The notes under the pieces: model-generated | Databases searched by the model: none | What the model was told of the DNA's origin: nothing | The model's input: only the letters and a program-made list of their open reading frames with translations | Made by a program: the position numbers and the translations under genes | Source: Paenibacillus sp. URB8-2 | GTDB lineage: Bacteria > Bacillota > Bacilli > Paenibacillales > Paenibacillaceae | Direction of reading: 5' to 3' | Length of the DNA: 64,000 nucleotides | Assembly (NCBI RefSeq): GCF_013393385.1 | Contig: NZ_AP023239.1 | Span: 3,596,001-3,660,000 of the forward strand | Shown: piece by piece, positions 17,579 to 26,789 of the stretch | Numbering within the stretch: the first letter of the stretch is position 1 | Layout of the letters: each line of letters starts with the position of its first letter

Positions 17579-18097
17579 TTAACGGCTCGGAAGGCTGTAG
17601 CCGTCGCCGATCTGCTCACCGTCCGAGAAGCGGTAAAACCGATAATAATATCGGTCTCCGTCTTTATAAAAAAGCTGCCAGGCGTACTCGCCGTTGTAAG
17701 CGCCGGGAAGCAATCGCTCAATCTTGATGCCGGGAAGCGAGGAGGCGATAATCTGCCGCATTTTTTCCTCGGATGTGCCTTGAGACAGCTCTTCGGCATG
17801 CACGGCATTCTCTCCCTCTACCGGCTTTCCTTCAGCAGTAAAGCGCACCCACACCATCATTTCGGTTCCGGTCTTGTTTTTGCCGGTAAGGACCCAGTAA
17901 ATGGCGTTTTCGTCCCAGACCGATTTCTGAGCTTGGTCGATTTCCGTAAGCCCCGCCCTGCTTATTGCCGTGGCTTCAGCTGCGCTGCGCTCGCTCCATT
18001 GATCCTTCAGCACGTAAGCAAAAAATTGATACAAACCGAACAGAAGGAGCAGGGCCAGGAACGCCCCGTATAAAATCCATTTTCTCCTTTTTCTCAA
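17579..18097 (-). CDS. TseB/YpmB-like membrane-anchored cell wall protein (DUF5590)
   Basis: 172 residues with one N-terminal transmembrane helix (KWILYGAFLALLLLFGLYQF, about 6-25) and an outside part with two PepSY-like repeats. This matches B. subtilis YpmB (TseB), a regulator of cell-wall elongation that works with PBP2A. TseB-like features are IYWVLTGKNKTGTEMMVWV and the C-terminal AWQLFYKDGDRYYYRFYRFSDGE. Gene order supports it: in B. subtilis ypmB lies between dinG and asnS, as here in a looser arrangement. Medium certainty for the exact function. Confidence 0.75.
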   Translation of the reverse strand: MRKRRKWILYGAFLALLLLFGLYQFFAYVLKDQWSERSAAEATAISRAGLTEIDQAQKSVWDENAIYWVLTGKNKTGTEMMVWVRFTAEGKPVEGENAVHAEELSQGTSEEKMRQIIASSLPGIKIERLLPGAYNGEYAWQLFYKDGDRYYYRFYRFSDGEQIGDGYSLPSR

Positions 18098-18113
18098 CGT
18101 GCAGCTCTCCTTC

Positions 18114-18172
18114 TAAGAAGAAACGGCAACGCCAACCTTATACAGGCGGCGCTCATTTCTTGTAAAAAGTAA
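18114..18172 (+). repeat. Probable half copy of the dispersed two-hairpin repeat (copy C)
   Basis: Begins AAGAAGAAACGGC exactly as copy B (38625 on), has a short inner stem (CGCC / GGCG) and ends TTTCTTGTAAAAA against TTTCTCGTAAAAA in copy B. The second hairpin is missing. It lies in front of the tseB-like gene. Confidence 0.5.
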
Positions 18173-18190
18173 CCTTTAGCTCCAATCTAC

Positions 18191-19489
18191 TTACCGCTTC
18201 AGCAGGCCCTCGAACGCTTCCTGGGCTTTTCGGCGGATCTCCTCTTCGTCAAGCGTCAGGGACTTCCCGTTTTTGACAACTTGCTTGCCGTCCACCCATA
18301 CATGCTCGACGTCCTTGGCGCTGGCCGAGTATACGGCATGTGATATAAGATCCGTATGCGGCAGCAGATGCGGCTGGTCAATATCGATGGCGATGAAATC
18401 GGCCTTCATTCCCGGCGCGAGGCGGCCCACTTGATTAAGGAATACGGACTTCGCGCCATACTCCGTTCCCATACGCAGCGCTTCGCCGGCTGGAACCGCC
18501 GTCGGATCGCCGGACACTCCTTTATGGATCAGCGCGGCCAGGCGCATTTCTTCAAACATGTCCAGGTTATTATTGCTTGCCGGACCGTCCGTTCCGAGCG
18601 ATACCGTAACGCCCGCCTTCAACAGCTCGGGTACGCGAGCAACCCCGCTGGCCAGCTTCAGGTTACTGCCCGGATTGTGGGAAACGCCGACAGACTTACG
18701 GGCAAGAATTTCAATTTCCTCGTCGTTCAGATGGACGCCGTGCGCCACAAGCGACGGGCGGGTGAACATGCCAAGCTTCTCGAGATGGGCTACGGGCCGC
18801 AGTCCGTAATCCGCTTCGTTCTGCTCCACTTCCCGCCGCGTTTCAGACATATGGGTATGAATAGGCAAGTCCAGGTCATGGGCAGCCTGAACGAATTTCT
18901 CGAAATAATCCGGAGGGCAGGTATACGGAGAATGCGGCGATATCATGGCCGTGATTCTTCCGTTCGCTTTACCGTGCCACTCTTTTGCAAAAGCAATCGC
19001 TTCCGCAAGCTTCTGGTCCTGCACTTCCGGCGGGCACAGTCCGATTACGCCCCGCATCAGGACGGAGCGTATTCCGGAAGCTTCAGCCACTTCCGCGACC
19101 CGGCCCATGTGATCGTACATATCGAGAAACGTCGTTGTTCCTCCCTTAAGCATTTCCAGTACCGACAGGGCGGTTCCCCAGTAAACGTCGTCGCCAGTGA
19201 ATTTCCCCTCCATCGGCCACATTTTCTCCTGGAGCCATACCTGAAGAGCAAGATCGTCTCCGTAGCCGCGCAGCAGAGACATCGCTGCGTGCCCATGCGT
19301 ATTGACCAATCCGGGCAAGAACAGAAGACGGCTTCCGTCAAAGGAAGGAACGTCTTCTTCAAGCGCAGGCGGTTCTTCCCCTATGTATGTGATCAGATCG
19401 TTATCGATAACCATATACCCGTCGATAACAGGCTTATCAGCGCCGGGCACAGCGAATTTGCCGCCGCGGATCATCCATTTATTGCCCAT
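18191..19489 (-). CDS. mtaD: 5-methylthioadenosine / S-adenosylhomocysteine deaminase
   Basis: Metal-dependent amidohydrolase that deaminates MTA or SAH to the inosyl forms. About 432 residues. Metal-binding NTHGHAAMSLLRG (HxH) lies at about residue 64, the third-ligand block THMSETRREVEQN around 210, AHGVHLNDEEIE around 250, and the final Asp in VSLGTDGPASNNN near 300. The ATG at 19489 is chosen over an adjacent TTG because GAGG has better spacing. It overlaps the end of rex by 11 bases, so it is read from the rex transcript. Related chlorohydrolase-type activities cannot be excluded. Confidence 0.88.
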   Translation of the reverse strand: MGNKWMIRGGKFAVPGADKPVIDGYMVIDNDLITYIGEEPPALEEDVPSFDGSRLLFLPGLVNTHGHAAMSLLRGYGDDLALQVWLQEKMWPMEGKFTGDDVYWGTALSVLEMLKGGTTTFLDMYDHMGRVAEVAEASGIRSVLMRGVIGLCPPEVQDQKLAEAIAFAKEWHGKANGRITAMISPHSPYTCPPDYFEKFVQAAHDLDLPIHTHMSETRREVEQNEADYGLRPVAHLEKLGMFTRPSLVAHGVHLNDEEIEILARKSVGVSHNPGSNLKLASGVARVPELLKAGVTVSLGTDGPASNNNLDMFEEMRLAALIHKGVSGDPTAVPAGEALRMGTEYGAKSVFLNQVGRLAPGMKADFIAIDIDQPHLLPHTDLISHAVYSASAKDVEHVWVDGKQVVKNGKSLTLDEEEIRRKAQEAFEGLLKR

Positions 19490-20129
19490 CAACTTCCTCT
19501 TCCTTTCCTTCGTGAAGATAATACGCCAAGCTTTGCAGGTCTGTCGTAAAGTCGGCAGCGTGCACGCGAACCTCGGATGGCGTCTTCAGGATTACCGGCG
19601 CAAAGTTCAGAATTGCTTCAATGCCGGATTCAATGAGAATATCCGCGACATTTTGCGCTTCCTGATCAGGCACGGTAATGATGCCGATGCGAATGCCCTG
19701 CTCACGGACGGTATTTGCAAGCTCGTCCATGGGCTGGACGGTCAGTGTATTGATTTTGGTTCCGACTTTCGGCTGATATGAATCGAAGACGGCCGTTATT
19801 TTCATCGTATCTTTCAAATATGCATTGTAATTGGATAGAGCATGGCCCAGGTTGCCGGCTCCGACCAAAGCAACGTTGATCGGCTGATCCAGCTTCAGGA
19901 TATGGCGGATTTTCTCGATCAGGTACGGAACGTCATAGCCGATTCCTTTTCTGCCGAAGTCTCCGAAATAGGCCAAATCCTTTCGTATTTGCGCAGGATT
20001 TAAATCGAGCCGCTGTCCAAGCTCTTGAGAAGAAACAGTAGCGATTTCGCGTCTGTGCAGATCGTTCAAAAACCGCAGATACACAGGCAATCTGCGGACA
20101 ACGGCCTCCGATATTTTGTCCGATTTCAT
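19479..20129 (-). CDS. rex: Redox-sensing transcriptional repressor Rex
   Basis: NADH/NAD+-responsive repressor of fermentation and respiration genes. About 216 residues from the ATG at 20129, which has AGGAGGAGAACAC directly upstream; the open frame continues upstream but without a ribosome site. The N-terminal winged helix has ISEAVVRRLPVYLRFLNDL and QIRKDLAYFGDFGRKGIGYD (about 45-64). The Rossmann motif VALVGAGNLGHAL (about 85-97) binds the dinucleotide. Likely targets in this window could include ackA, but no clear Rex operator was found by eye. Confidence 0.95.
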   Translation of the reverse strand: MKSDKISEAVVRRLPVYLRFLNDLHRREIATVSSQELGQRLDLNPAQIRKDLAYFGDFGRKGIGYDVPYLIEKIRHILKLDQPINVALVGAGNLGHALSNYNAYLKDTMKITAVFDSYQPKVGTKINTLTVQPMDELANTVREQGIRIGIITVPDQEAQNVADILIESGIEAILNFAPVILKTPSEVRVHAADFTTDLQSLAYYLHEGKEEEVDGQ

Positions 20130-20154
20130 GTGTTCTCCTCCTAAAAGATTATCG

Positions 20155-20215
20155 ATCCCTCCCAAACCCTCCCTTCCAAGGGAGGGCCCCAAGGGCTGCC
20201 GCCCTCTGGACACCC
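20155..20215. repeat. GC-rich inverted repeat upstream of rex
   Basis: CCCTCCCTT / AAGGGAGGG and CCAAGGGC / GCCCTCTGG-type complementary words form a compact palindromic block. Only one copy is in the window. It resembles short mobile palindromic elements I have seen in Paenibacillus and other Firmicutes, but that is from memory only. Confidence 0.4.
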
Positions 20216-20355
20216 GCTAATGGCAATTGGCGTTGGCGGAAGTTGGGCGGAACCTTGATCAGACGGGTGAAGGATCGCTTATCGTCCCGTTCGGGACACG
20301 CTTTACGAATGGCGGGATTTAGTTATAGGACCCGCCAAAAGATTAAAACCGGACA

Positions 20356-20635
20356 GATCGGCCTATGTTGTACAATGGCCAATCCGTTTCTAAAAGCGGC
20401 AAGGCTAAAATCGGGTGATCGGCCTATGTTGGACAATGGCCAATCTGTTTCTAAAAGCGGTAAGGCTAAAACCGGTGATCGGCCTATGTTGTACAATGGC
20501 CAATCTGTTTCTAAAAGCGGTAAGGCTGAAACCGGAGATTGGCCTATGTTGTACTATGGCCAATCCGTTTCTAAAAGCGGCAAGGCTAAAACCGGGTGAT
20601 CGGCCTATGTTGTACTATGGCCGATCCGTTTCTAA
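20356..20635. repeat. Tandem array of four full and one partial 60-61 bp repeats with paired arms
   Basis: Units start at 20356, 20417, 20477, 20537 and 20598. Consensus blocks are GATCGGCCTATG, TTGTACAATGGCCAATC, CGTTTCTAAAAGCGG and CAAGGCTAAAACCGG. Each unit can form a hairpin with arms GAT(C/T)GGCC and GGCC(A/G)ATC. Unit 4 has GATT with AATC and unit 5 has GATC with GATC-type arms, both perfectly paired. The last unit overlaps the stop codon of dinG, so the array is in the dinG 3' region and before rex on the minus strand. There is no coding sense; not CRISPR, as no unique spacers exist. Confidence 0.9.
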
Positions 20636-23490
20636 GATGCTCCGTCATGCTGCAGCCATTCGGCGATTCGCGGAACCATTTGCTCTGTTGTCATATGCTC
20701 CATTTTGGGTCCCGGCAAGGAGTACAGGAAGTATTTCCCGTAATAAGATTCGATTACTCTGGTATCATATACGATAACAATTCCGCGATCCTGCGCGGTC
20801 CGCACAAGGCGGCCGAATCCCTGTTTGAAACGGATGACGGCCTGAGGCACGGACAGCTTCATGAACGGATTCTTCTTCTGCGCCTGCAGTAGTTCGGCTT
20901 TGGCTTCCGCAAGCGGGTGGTTCGGCGGCTGAAAAGGCAATCTGACGATCGCCAGGCAAGTTAGCGCGTCGCCGGGAATATCCACCCCTTCCCAGAAGCT
21001 GCTCGTTCCCAGCAGAACGGAAGCGGAATTTTCCTGGAAGCGGCGGAGCAGCTTGCTCCGGCTGCCTCCTTCGACGCCCTGGCCCAGCACGGCGATCTCC
21101 TCGGAGGCCAGCGCCTCCTTGAGCGGGTCGTAGACCTGGCGCAGCATCTTGTACGATGTGAACAGAACCAGCATGCGTCCCCTCGTCGTTACCGCGGCCT
21201 CGGCCAGGGAATGAACCAGCATATCAACGAACCGGGCGTCGCCCACCGTACCCTTCACGCTGGGGAAATCCCGCGGAATGACCAGAAGCGCCTGATCCCG
21301 GTATCGGAACGGAGAAGGAAGCTGTACAGTAGACAGCCGTCCTTCCTCATGAGCCTCATTCAGACCCAGATTGTCGATCATAAACTGGAACGATTTATCG
21401 ACGGACAAGGTTGCAGACGTCAGAACGATGCTTTTTTTCTTATCGAAAAAAAGTTCCTTCAGGTGGGTGCTGACATCGACGGGCACGGCATAGAGCTGCA
21501 GCGATTTGCTGCGGTAATTTCCATTTGCCTCCAGCCAATATACAACATTTTCATCGTTCATGCCCATAAAAAAACGCACCTGCTCGCGGATATCGCCCAA
21601 ATCTTTGAATAGCCCGCCAACATCGGTTACAAGGCTGTCAGCCGAAGACTGACCTTCCTGATCGCGCATCTCGGACAGCATTTTGTCGCCCTTGCGGATA
21701 ATATCGCTTAATGAAAGATTCAGTGTATTCTCAAGCAAAGCAAGCTCTTCCCAGCCTTTCGGCTTCTTGGAGGGAAGAAGGCGGTGCACAAGCTGCCCCG
21801 CTTCTCCCGCCCCCGAGTCGGCGCGTTCCGGCATCAGAGTGAACAGCTTCTCGCTCAGCAAATCCCACGACTCTTTTACGGTAAGGAGATCGGGATACAG
21901 CCTGTCGATAACGCCGCTCCACTCGGAAGCCTGCTCGCTGCCCGAGCTTTGAAGAATCTGACGCAGCGCTGGGAGCTGACCGTTCCGGCTGTCTTTGTAC
22001 AGACGATTCAGCGTATGAGACACGGTGAAGTGCTTCATATGCATGCCCAGGTGCTTTCCTGCCACTTCCTCCAGCTGATGCGCCTCGTCGATCACAAGGT
22101 AGTCATAAGAAGGAAGGAGCTGATGGCCCGCTTTTACATCGGCAAACAATTTGGAATGGTTGGTAATTACCACGTCGGCATTCCCCGCCTCATGCTTGGC
22201 GCGATGATAGTAGCATTTACGGAACCACGGACAAGCCCGCCCCAGGCAGGAGTCGGTATCGCTCGCCACCGTTTCCCAAAAGTCGCCGCCCCGGCTGCTC
22301 ATATTCAGCTCTTCGTCGTCGCCCGATTCAGTCTGAGTGAGCCACACGATCATTTGCGCGGCAGTCAGCGTGTCCTCTCTCGGGGAGACGAAATCTCTTT
22401 TATTTATTTTATGTTCAAATTTACGCAGACACAAATAGTGTCCTCTTCCTTTAAACACCGCCGCTTTGAACGGAAAGGGCACGGTCTCGGTCAATAAAGG
22501 AATATCTCGTTCGCGAAGCTGGTCCTGAAGATTAATCGTATGAGTGCTGACCATCACTTTTTGACCCGTACGGACGCTCTGGTAAATGGCAGGCAGCAAA
22601 TAACCGAGCGATTTGCCGGTTCCCGTGCCCGCCTCGATCAGCAAATGCTTCTCTTCTTCCAGCGCTTGGATCACTTCGCCGAACATGATCTCCTGAGCCT
22701 GCCGGCTTTCGTATTGGGGCAGGATGCTTCGCAGCCGCCTGACGACCTCTTCCATGTAGTCTTCAAAAGACAGCTGCTCCGCTGGATTATCGCCCTCCTC
22801 CCGCGGAGGAGGCAGATCCGTCCAATCCTGGGCGGCCAGCGCAAGCTGACGATAGAAATGAAGCTCGCCTTCAGGCTGAAACGATTCCATTTCGCGTTCG
22901 CCGAGCAGTCCCTCAAAGAACCAGCTTAAATCGCTGTCTTCTCCTGCAAACAACTCGGTCAGGCGCTGCACCGTAAGCAGTGGCTGGCTGTACAGCTCGT
23001 CCAGACATTTCAGCAGCACGTGCGCTGTCGCAAGCGCGTCGCTGTCCGCCTGATGCGGACGCTCATGGATAATACCGAAATGGGAGCTGACGGATCCAAG
23101 CTGGTAAGTGGTGAGCGACGGAAAACAGATTTTCAGAAAATCAATCGTATCGAGAATACGGCCCTGAAACGGCAAATACCCGCACCGGTCCAAGGCGTTC
23201 TGCAGAAAATGAAAATCGAAAGAGACATTATGCCCGACAAGCACGACATCATTCAGCAGGGGCACCAGTTCCATCATCATCTCTTCAAGTTCAGGCGCGT
23301 CCTGCACATCGCTGTCGGTAATGCCGGTTAAACCGGTAATAAAAGGGGGTATCGGTCCTCCGGGCTTGACGTAGGAACCGTATACACGCGAAATGGTCCG
23401 GTCTTCTTCTATAATGGCAAGTCCGACCTGAATAATTTCACCTACGGACTGGGTTCCCGTTGTTTCAAAATCAAGCACGGCAAATTTCAT
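20632..23490 (-). CDS. dinG: DinG-type helicase with N-terminal DEDD exonuclease domain
   Basis: 952-residue superfamily 2 helicase fused to a 3'-5' exonuclease, the Firmicute DinG form. The exonuclease (about 1-165) has DFETTGT (6-12) and VGHNVSFDFHFL. The helicase has Walker A EAGTGTGKS (about 289), the DEAH box VIDEAHQLEE and the C-terminal VRLPFQPPNHPL and RFKQGFGRLVR blocks. Four Cys in YLCLRKF and DSCLGRACPWFRKCYY fit an XPD-type Fe-S cluster, which some Gram-positive DinG proteins lack. The stop lies inside the tandem repeat array. Located after panD as in B. subtilis, with one TPR gene between. Confidence 0.93.
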   Translation of the reverse strand: MKFAVLDFETTGTQSVGEIIQVGLAIIEEDRTISRVYGSYVKPGGPIPPFITGLTGITDSDVQDAPELEEMMMELVPLLNDVVLVGHNVSFDFHFLQNALDRCGYLPFQGRILDTIDFLKICFPSLTTYQLGSVSSHFGIIHERPHQADSDALATAHVLLKCLDELYSQPLLTVQRLTELFAGEDSDLSWFFEGLLGEREMESFQPEGELHFYRQLALAAQDWTDLPPPREEGDNPAEQLSFEDYMEEVVRRLRSILPQYESRQAQEIMFGEVIQALEEEKHLLIEAGTGTGKSLGYLLPAIYQSVRTGQKVMVSTHTINLQDQLRERDIPLLTETVPFPFKAAVFKGRGHYLCLRKFEHKINKRDFVSPREDTLTAAQMIVWLTQTESGDDEELNMSSRGGDFWETVASDTDSCLGRACPWFRKCYYHRAKHEAGNADVVITNHSKLFADVKAGHQLLPSYDYLVIDEAHQLEEVAGKHLGMHMKHFTVSHTLNRLYKDSRNGQLPALRQILQSSGSEQASEWSGVIDRLYPDLLTVKESWDLLSEKLFTLMPERADSGAGEAGQLVHRLLPSKKPKGWEELALLENTLNLSLSDIIRKGDKMLSEMRDQEGQSSADSLVTDVGGLFKDLGDIREQVRFFMGMNDENVVYWLEANGNYRSKSLQLYAVPVDVSTHLKELFFDKKKSIVLTSATLSVDKSFQFMIDNLGLNEAHEEGRLSTVQLPSPFRYRDQALLVIPRDFPSVKGTVGDARFVDMLVHSLAEAAVTTRGRMLVLFTSYKMLRQVYDPLKEALASEEIAVLGQGVEGGSRSKLLRRFQENSASVLLGTSSFWEGVDIPGDALTCLAIVRLPFQPPNHPLAEAKAELLQAQKKNPFMKLSVPQAVIRFKQGFGRLVRTAQDRGIVIVYDTRVIESYYGKYFLYSLPGPKMEHMTTEQMVPRIAEWLQHDGAS

Positions 23491-23543
23491 GATGTTTTAA
23501 ACCCTTTCATTTGAGACTCCCTATCAGCATAACAGATGTTGCG

Positions 23544-23585
23544 AAAAAAGGCGATGCACACCGCCGTTAGCAGCAGTTGCATCGC
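23544..23585 (-). terminator. Terminator after the TPR gene
   Basis: GCGATGCA / TGCATCGC hairpin with a 19-base loop and six Ts on the minus strand, between the TPR gene and dinG. Confidence 0.75.
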
Positions 23586-23604
23586 TCCAAAATTACCGCC
23601 TGAA

Positions 23605-24255
23605 TTACAGCAGTGAGACCAGTTGGCTTCCGATTTTAAGCTCGCCTCTTCCGCGCCGGCAAACCTCCAGATTGGCGTCTGGCTCGGGAAACGCGGGATC
23701 ATATTTCAGCGCCAGACCGAACAGCTCCTTTGCTTCCTCAAACCGGCGGCCCGACCCCGCAATACAGCCCATTGCGTTGTATAGATGCGCCTTAAGCTTC
23801 CGGCTCTGAACAAGGGGCAGCATGTGCTCCAAATGTTCCCATGCCGCACCGGCTTTGCCCAAATGGAGATGGGACATTGCAAGGTACAGCCGGGCGGGCA
23901 GGTTGTCGGGATAAAGAGAGATGACGATGTCGAACTGTTCGATGCATTTCGGATACATCAGCAGCTTGTAATACCCCTGACCGCGCGCAAAATTCTCCAT
24001 CTCAACCCCGGAGGCTTCACCGCCAAGCGGCTCCGGTTCCGGCTCTTCGGCAAGCTCCGCATTCTGGCGGAACAGACTGAGCGCCTCCGCAAAAACCAAC
24101 CACTCGTCCAGCGCTTCATCGCTGAGCTTGCGGAGCATGCGGTATTTGCTTAACAGCTCACGACGCCGTATTCCCTGGGCTTCTGGCAATTGTCTGGCGA
24201 TATCGGAAAGCATAACGTTCATTTCGGCAAACATCTGTTGAAACACGGGAGCCAT
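23605..24255 (-). CDS. Tetratricopeptide-repeat protein, function unknown
   Basis: 216 residues. An N-terminal helical part with a Glu/Pro-rich linker (EEPEPEPLGGE, about 70) is followed by TPR-like helices: ARGQGYYKLLMYPKCIEQFD, LPARLYLAMSHLHLGKAGAAW, LKAHLYNAMGCIAGSGRRFEEA, FGLALKYDPAFPEPDANL. No signal peptide or membrane segment, so a cytoplasmic protein-interaction role is likely. It lies between panD and dinG. The 109 bases upstream show no clear terminator, so read-through from panD is possible. Confidence 0.75.
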   Translation of the reverse strand: MAPVFQQMFAEMNVMLSDIARQLPEAQGIRRRELLSKYRMLRKLSDEALDEWLVFAEALSLFRQNAELAEEPEPEPLGGEASGVEMENFARGQGYYKLLMYPKCIEQFDIVISLYPDNLPARLYLAMSHLHLGKAGAAWEHLEHMLPLVQSRKLKAHLYNAMGCIAGSGRRFEEAKELFGLALKYDPAFPEPDANLEVCRRGRGELKIGSQLVSLL

Positions 24256-24364
24256 CCCTCCTTGAGGAAAATGAGATCAGTGCAGCTTGCCTGACTTCAT
24301 TGTTCGCCTGAGGACGCTCTTTCATGCGTGGCAGTGATTGCATGGTTGGCCCGTGATGCCCGAA

Positions 24365-24748
24365 TCAGGCAATCGTCGCGTGAAGCTCTTTGTTGTCCAG
24401 CTTAACCGGACGGTTGTTCTCATCCACAAACACGACCGTAGGCTTGTGCCGTTCAAGCTCTTCCTGGGAAAAAATCCCATAGGAAATAATAATTACCGTA
24501 TCGCCAGGTTGCACAAGTCTTGCCGCCGCGCCGTTCAGACAAATGACGCCGCTGCCGCGCGGACCCGGAATGACATAGGTTTCCAGACGGGAACCGTTGT
24601 TGTTGTCCACAATCTGCACCTTTTCATTCTCCAGCAGGTCGGCAGCTTCCATAAGAGCCTCATCAATCGTAATGCTGCCTACATAGTTTAAATTGGCTTC
24701 GGTTACCGTCGCCCGGTGAATTTTCGATTTCATCATATGTCTAAACAA
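24365..24748 (-). CDS. panD: Aspartate 1-decarboxylase
   Basis: Makes beta-alanine for pantothenate. 127 residues, the normal proenzyme size. The pyruvoyl self-cleavage site is intact: YVGSIT with Gly24-Ser25. [17 protein letters not shown] (about 5-21), [10 protein letters not shown] and the C-terminal half with [19 protein letters not shown] follow the family. It overlaps panC by 8 bases and is the third gene of panBCD. Confidence 0.97.
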   Translation of the reverse strand: MFRHMMKSKIHRATVTEANLNYVGSITIDEALMEAADLLENEKVQIVDNNNGSRLETYVIPGPRGSGVICLNGAAARLVQPGDTVIIISYGIFSQEELERHKPTVVFVDENNRPVKLDNKELHATIA

Positions 24749-25631
24749 GAGCTGCGACCTCCTTCGGCGTAAAGATGATATTGTCGATCAGACGGGTTCG
24801 GCCGAACCGGACGGCCAGCGCCATGATAATTTCTCCTTCGGCTTCGGTGAGCGGGAAATTACCCTCAAGCGGTTCAAGCTCCGGAAATGTCAAGATTTCC
24901 GCATAATCAATATCAGCAAGCGGCGAGCCGGAAATAATGGTTGACAGCAGCTCCCGGACTTCACCGGTCGTAGCAGCGCGTCCTTCCTCTACCGCTGCGC
25001 GGGCCTCCCGAAGCGAACGGGACAGCACCAGCGCCTGACGGCGTTCTTCGGCCGATAAATAGACGTTACGGGAGCTGAGCGCGAGCCCGTCTCCTTCGCG
25101 TACGATAGGACAGGGAACGATCTTCACATTCATGTTCAAGTCGTCGACCATTTGCCGAAGCACCGCCACCTGCTGGGCGTCTTTCAGTCCGAAAAAGGCA
25201 TAATCCGGTTGAACCAGGTTAAACAGCTTGGCTACAACCGTTGTTACACCGTCGAAATGACCCGGACGTGAAGCTCCGCACAGTCTCGTCGTAAGAGAAG
25301 AGACCACGATTTTGCTGCGGATTTCCCGGGGATACATCACCTCTACCGCAGGAATAAACACGATATCGACACCCTCGCGCTCCGCAAGCTCCAGATCCCG
25401 CCGTTCGTCGCGCGGATAGGCTTCATAATCCTCATTCGGTCCGAATTGAATCGGATTGACGAATATGCTCATGACTACCGTACCGCACATTTCGCCCGCA
25501 CGGCGCAGCAGACTTGCGTGACCATCATGCAGATAGCCCATCGTAGGCACCAGCCCTACGGGCCCTTGTCCCGCATCGCGCATGAATCCGACGGCCTCCC
25601 GCAGCTGCTCTATCGTTCTAACGACTCTCAT
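24741..25631 (-). CDS. panC: Pantothenate synthetase (pantoate--beta-alanine ligase)
   Basis: ATP-dependent joining of pantoate and beta-alanine. 296 residues. The nucleotidyl-transferase motif is in [15 protein letters not shown] (about 29-43), with [21 protein letters not shown] following; [16 protein letters not shown] and [13 protein letters not shown] are the later signatures. It starts one base inside the panB stop region and overlaps panD, so panBCD is tightly coupled. Confidence 0.97.
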   Translation of the reverse strand: MRVVRTIEQLREAVGFMRDAGQGPVGLVPTMGYLHDGHASLLRRAGEMCGTVVMSIFVNPIQFGPNEDYEAYPRDERRDLELAEREGVDIVFIPAVEVMYPREIRSKIVVSSLTTRLCGASRPGHFDGVTTVVAKLFNLVQPDYAFFGLKDAQQVAVLRQMVDDLNMNVKIVPCPIVREGDGLALSSRNVYLSAEERRQALVLSRSLREARAAVEEGRAATTGEVRELLSTIISGSPLADIDYAEILTFPELEPLEGNFPLTEAEGEIIMALAVRFGRTRLIDNIIFTPKEVAALV

Positions 25632-26500
25632 TATGATCTCGCTCCTTTTCCGGCTGCGCCGTACAATGATTCCAGAACACCCTCATCCGCACCGAAAGCA
25701 TGGCTCGCTGCAGGAAAGGCGCGCTGCTTGACATCCATCACATACTGGCCGAGCGCGTCGCGGATAATACCGCCGACATCAGCGTATGTCTTCACAAACC
25801 GCTTCTCCCTGTAAGGCGAAGCATACCTCAGCACATCATGGTACACGAGCACCTGCCCGTCGCAATAGCGGCCCGCTCCGATCCCAATGGTCGGTATGGA
25901 GAGCTCCTTCGTGATGGCTTCAGCCACTTCCTCGGTCACGAGCTCCAGCACGATGCCGAACGCGCCCGCCTTCTCCAGCGCTTTCGCCTCGTCCATCAGA
26001 CGCTGCGCATCCCTGGCGTCCTTGCCCTGCACCCGGTATCCGCCGATCGTATTTACCGATTGCGGCGTAAGCCCGATGTGGCCCAGCACCGGCACGCCCG
26101 CGGAGACGATAGAGGACACGGTTCCACAAATTTCGAGCCCGCCTTCCATTTTTACCGCATGGGCATGTCCTTCCTGCATCAGACGGCGCACATTCCGCAG
26201 GCTTTCGTCAATACCGCCGTGATACGTCATAAAAGGCATATCCGCCACAATGAAGGTATGCTCAGCACCCCTGGCAGCGGCCCGTGTATGATATACCATA
26301 TCGTCGATTGTTACAGGCAGCGTCGAATCATATCCGAGAACAACGTTGCCAAGCGAGTCGCCTACAAGAATCATATCGACTCCTGCCTCTTCAGCCAGGC
26401 GGGCCGAAGGATAGTCATACGCGGTCAGCATGCTCAGCGGCACGCCTTCCGCCTTCATTTTTTTCATTTTCACAATATTCAGTGGTTGTTTTTCAGCCAT
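25631..26500 (-). CDS. panB: 3-methyl-2-oxobutanoate hydroxymethyltransferase
   Basis: First committed step of pantothenate synthesis, transferring a hydroxymethyl group from methylene-tetrahydrofolate to ketoisovalerate. 289 residues. Signatures MLTAYDYPSARLAEEAGVD, DMILVGDSLGNVVLGYDSTLP (metal-binding Asp) and GHIGLTPQSVN are intact. First gene of panBCD, after a 290-base leader with a terminator-like hairpin, behind birA as in B. subtilis. Confidence 0.97.
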   Translation of the reverse strand: MAEKQPLNIVKMKKMKAEGVPLSMLTAYDYPSARLAEEAGVDMILVGDSLGNVVLGYDSTLPVTIDDMVYHTRAAARGAEHTFIVADMPFMTYHGGIDESLRNVRRLMQEGHAHAVKMEGGLEICGTVSSIVSAGVPVLGHIGLTPQSVNTIGGYRVQGKDARDAQRLMDEAKALEKAGAFGIVLELVTEEVAEAITKELSIPTIGIGAGRYCDGQVLVYHDVLRYASPYREKRFVKTYADVGGIIRDALGQYVMDVKQRAFPAASHAFGADEGVLESLYGAAGKGARS

Positions 26501-26544
26501 TCCCTTTTCCCCTTTTGCGAGTCACCGCGCCGTTTCAGCGCAAA

Positions 26545-26757
26545 CAAAAAAACCTTTTAGCGTATCTGCTAAAAAGGTCCGAAGGGCAAAAAAGAGTCAC
26601 TCGCGATCGTCCCTTCTGTCTCGGTCCTTGCGGCTCAGAGCAGAATCCAACGTAACCGTTCATTACAGTTACAAGAAGTGCCATACCCAGAGTGCAGTTC
26701 GTATAACCGATACCGCCTCTTGCGAACAGTATAACAAATTCATCGTACAATTACACG
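26545..26757 (-). promoter_or_regulatory. Structured leader with terminator-like hairpin between birA and panB
   Basis: On the minus strand TATACT near 26728 could be a -10 box. The RNA then holds hairpins GTTCG..CGAAC and GTAAC..GTTAC, a long stem built from AAGGACCG (26622-26629) with CGGACCTT (26574-26581) and GAAGGG with CCCTTC, and a terminator CCTTTTTAGC / GCTAAAAGG with seven Ts (26545-26577). The long stem and the terminator share bases 26574-26577, so they exclude each other, as in attenuators. It may instead simply end birA. The Rfam pan RNA motif occurs before panB in Firmicutes and should be tested here. Confidence 0.45.
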
Positions 26758-26789
26758 ATAAAAATATGACAACGAATGGAATTCTTTGT

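Noticed and set aside
18356..19549. Open frame of 397 codons on the plus strand
   Set aside because: Antisense shadow of mtaD; His/Arg-rich, no ribosome site.
20243..20599. Peptide of 118 residues with repeats NGQSVSKSGKAKTGD on the plus strand through the tandem array
   Set aside because: Unit lengths are 60 and 61 bases, so the frame is not kept between all units, and the overlapping frame is equally open; there is no strong ribosome site. Better seen as non-coding repeats.
20356..20635. CRISPR array
   Set aside because: The whole 60-bp unit is conserved; there are no unique spacers and no cas genes.
26535..26750. 71-codon frame between birA and panB
   Set aside because: Starts with TTG without a ribosome site and runs through the terminator hairpin; the RNA-structure reading is more likely.
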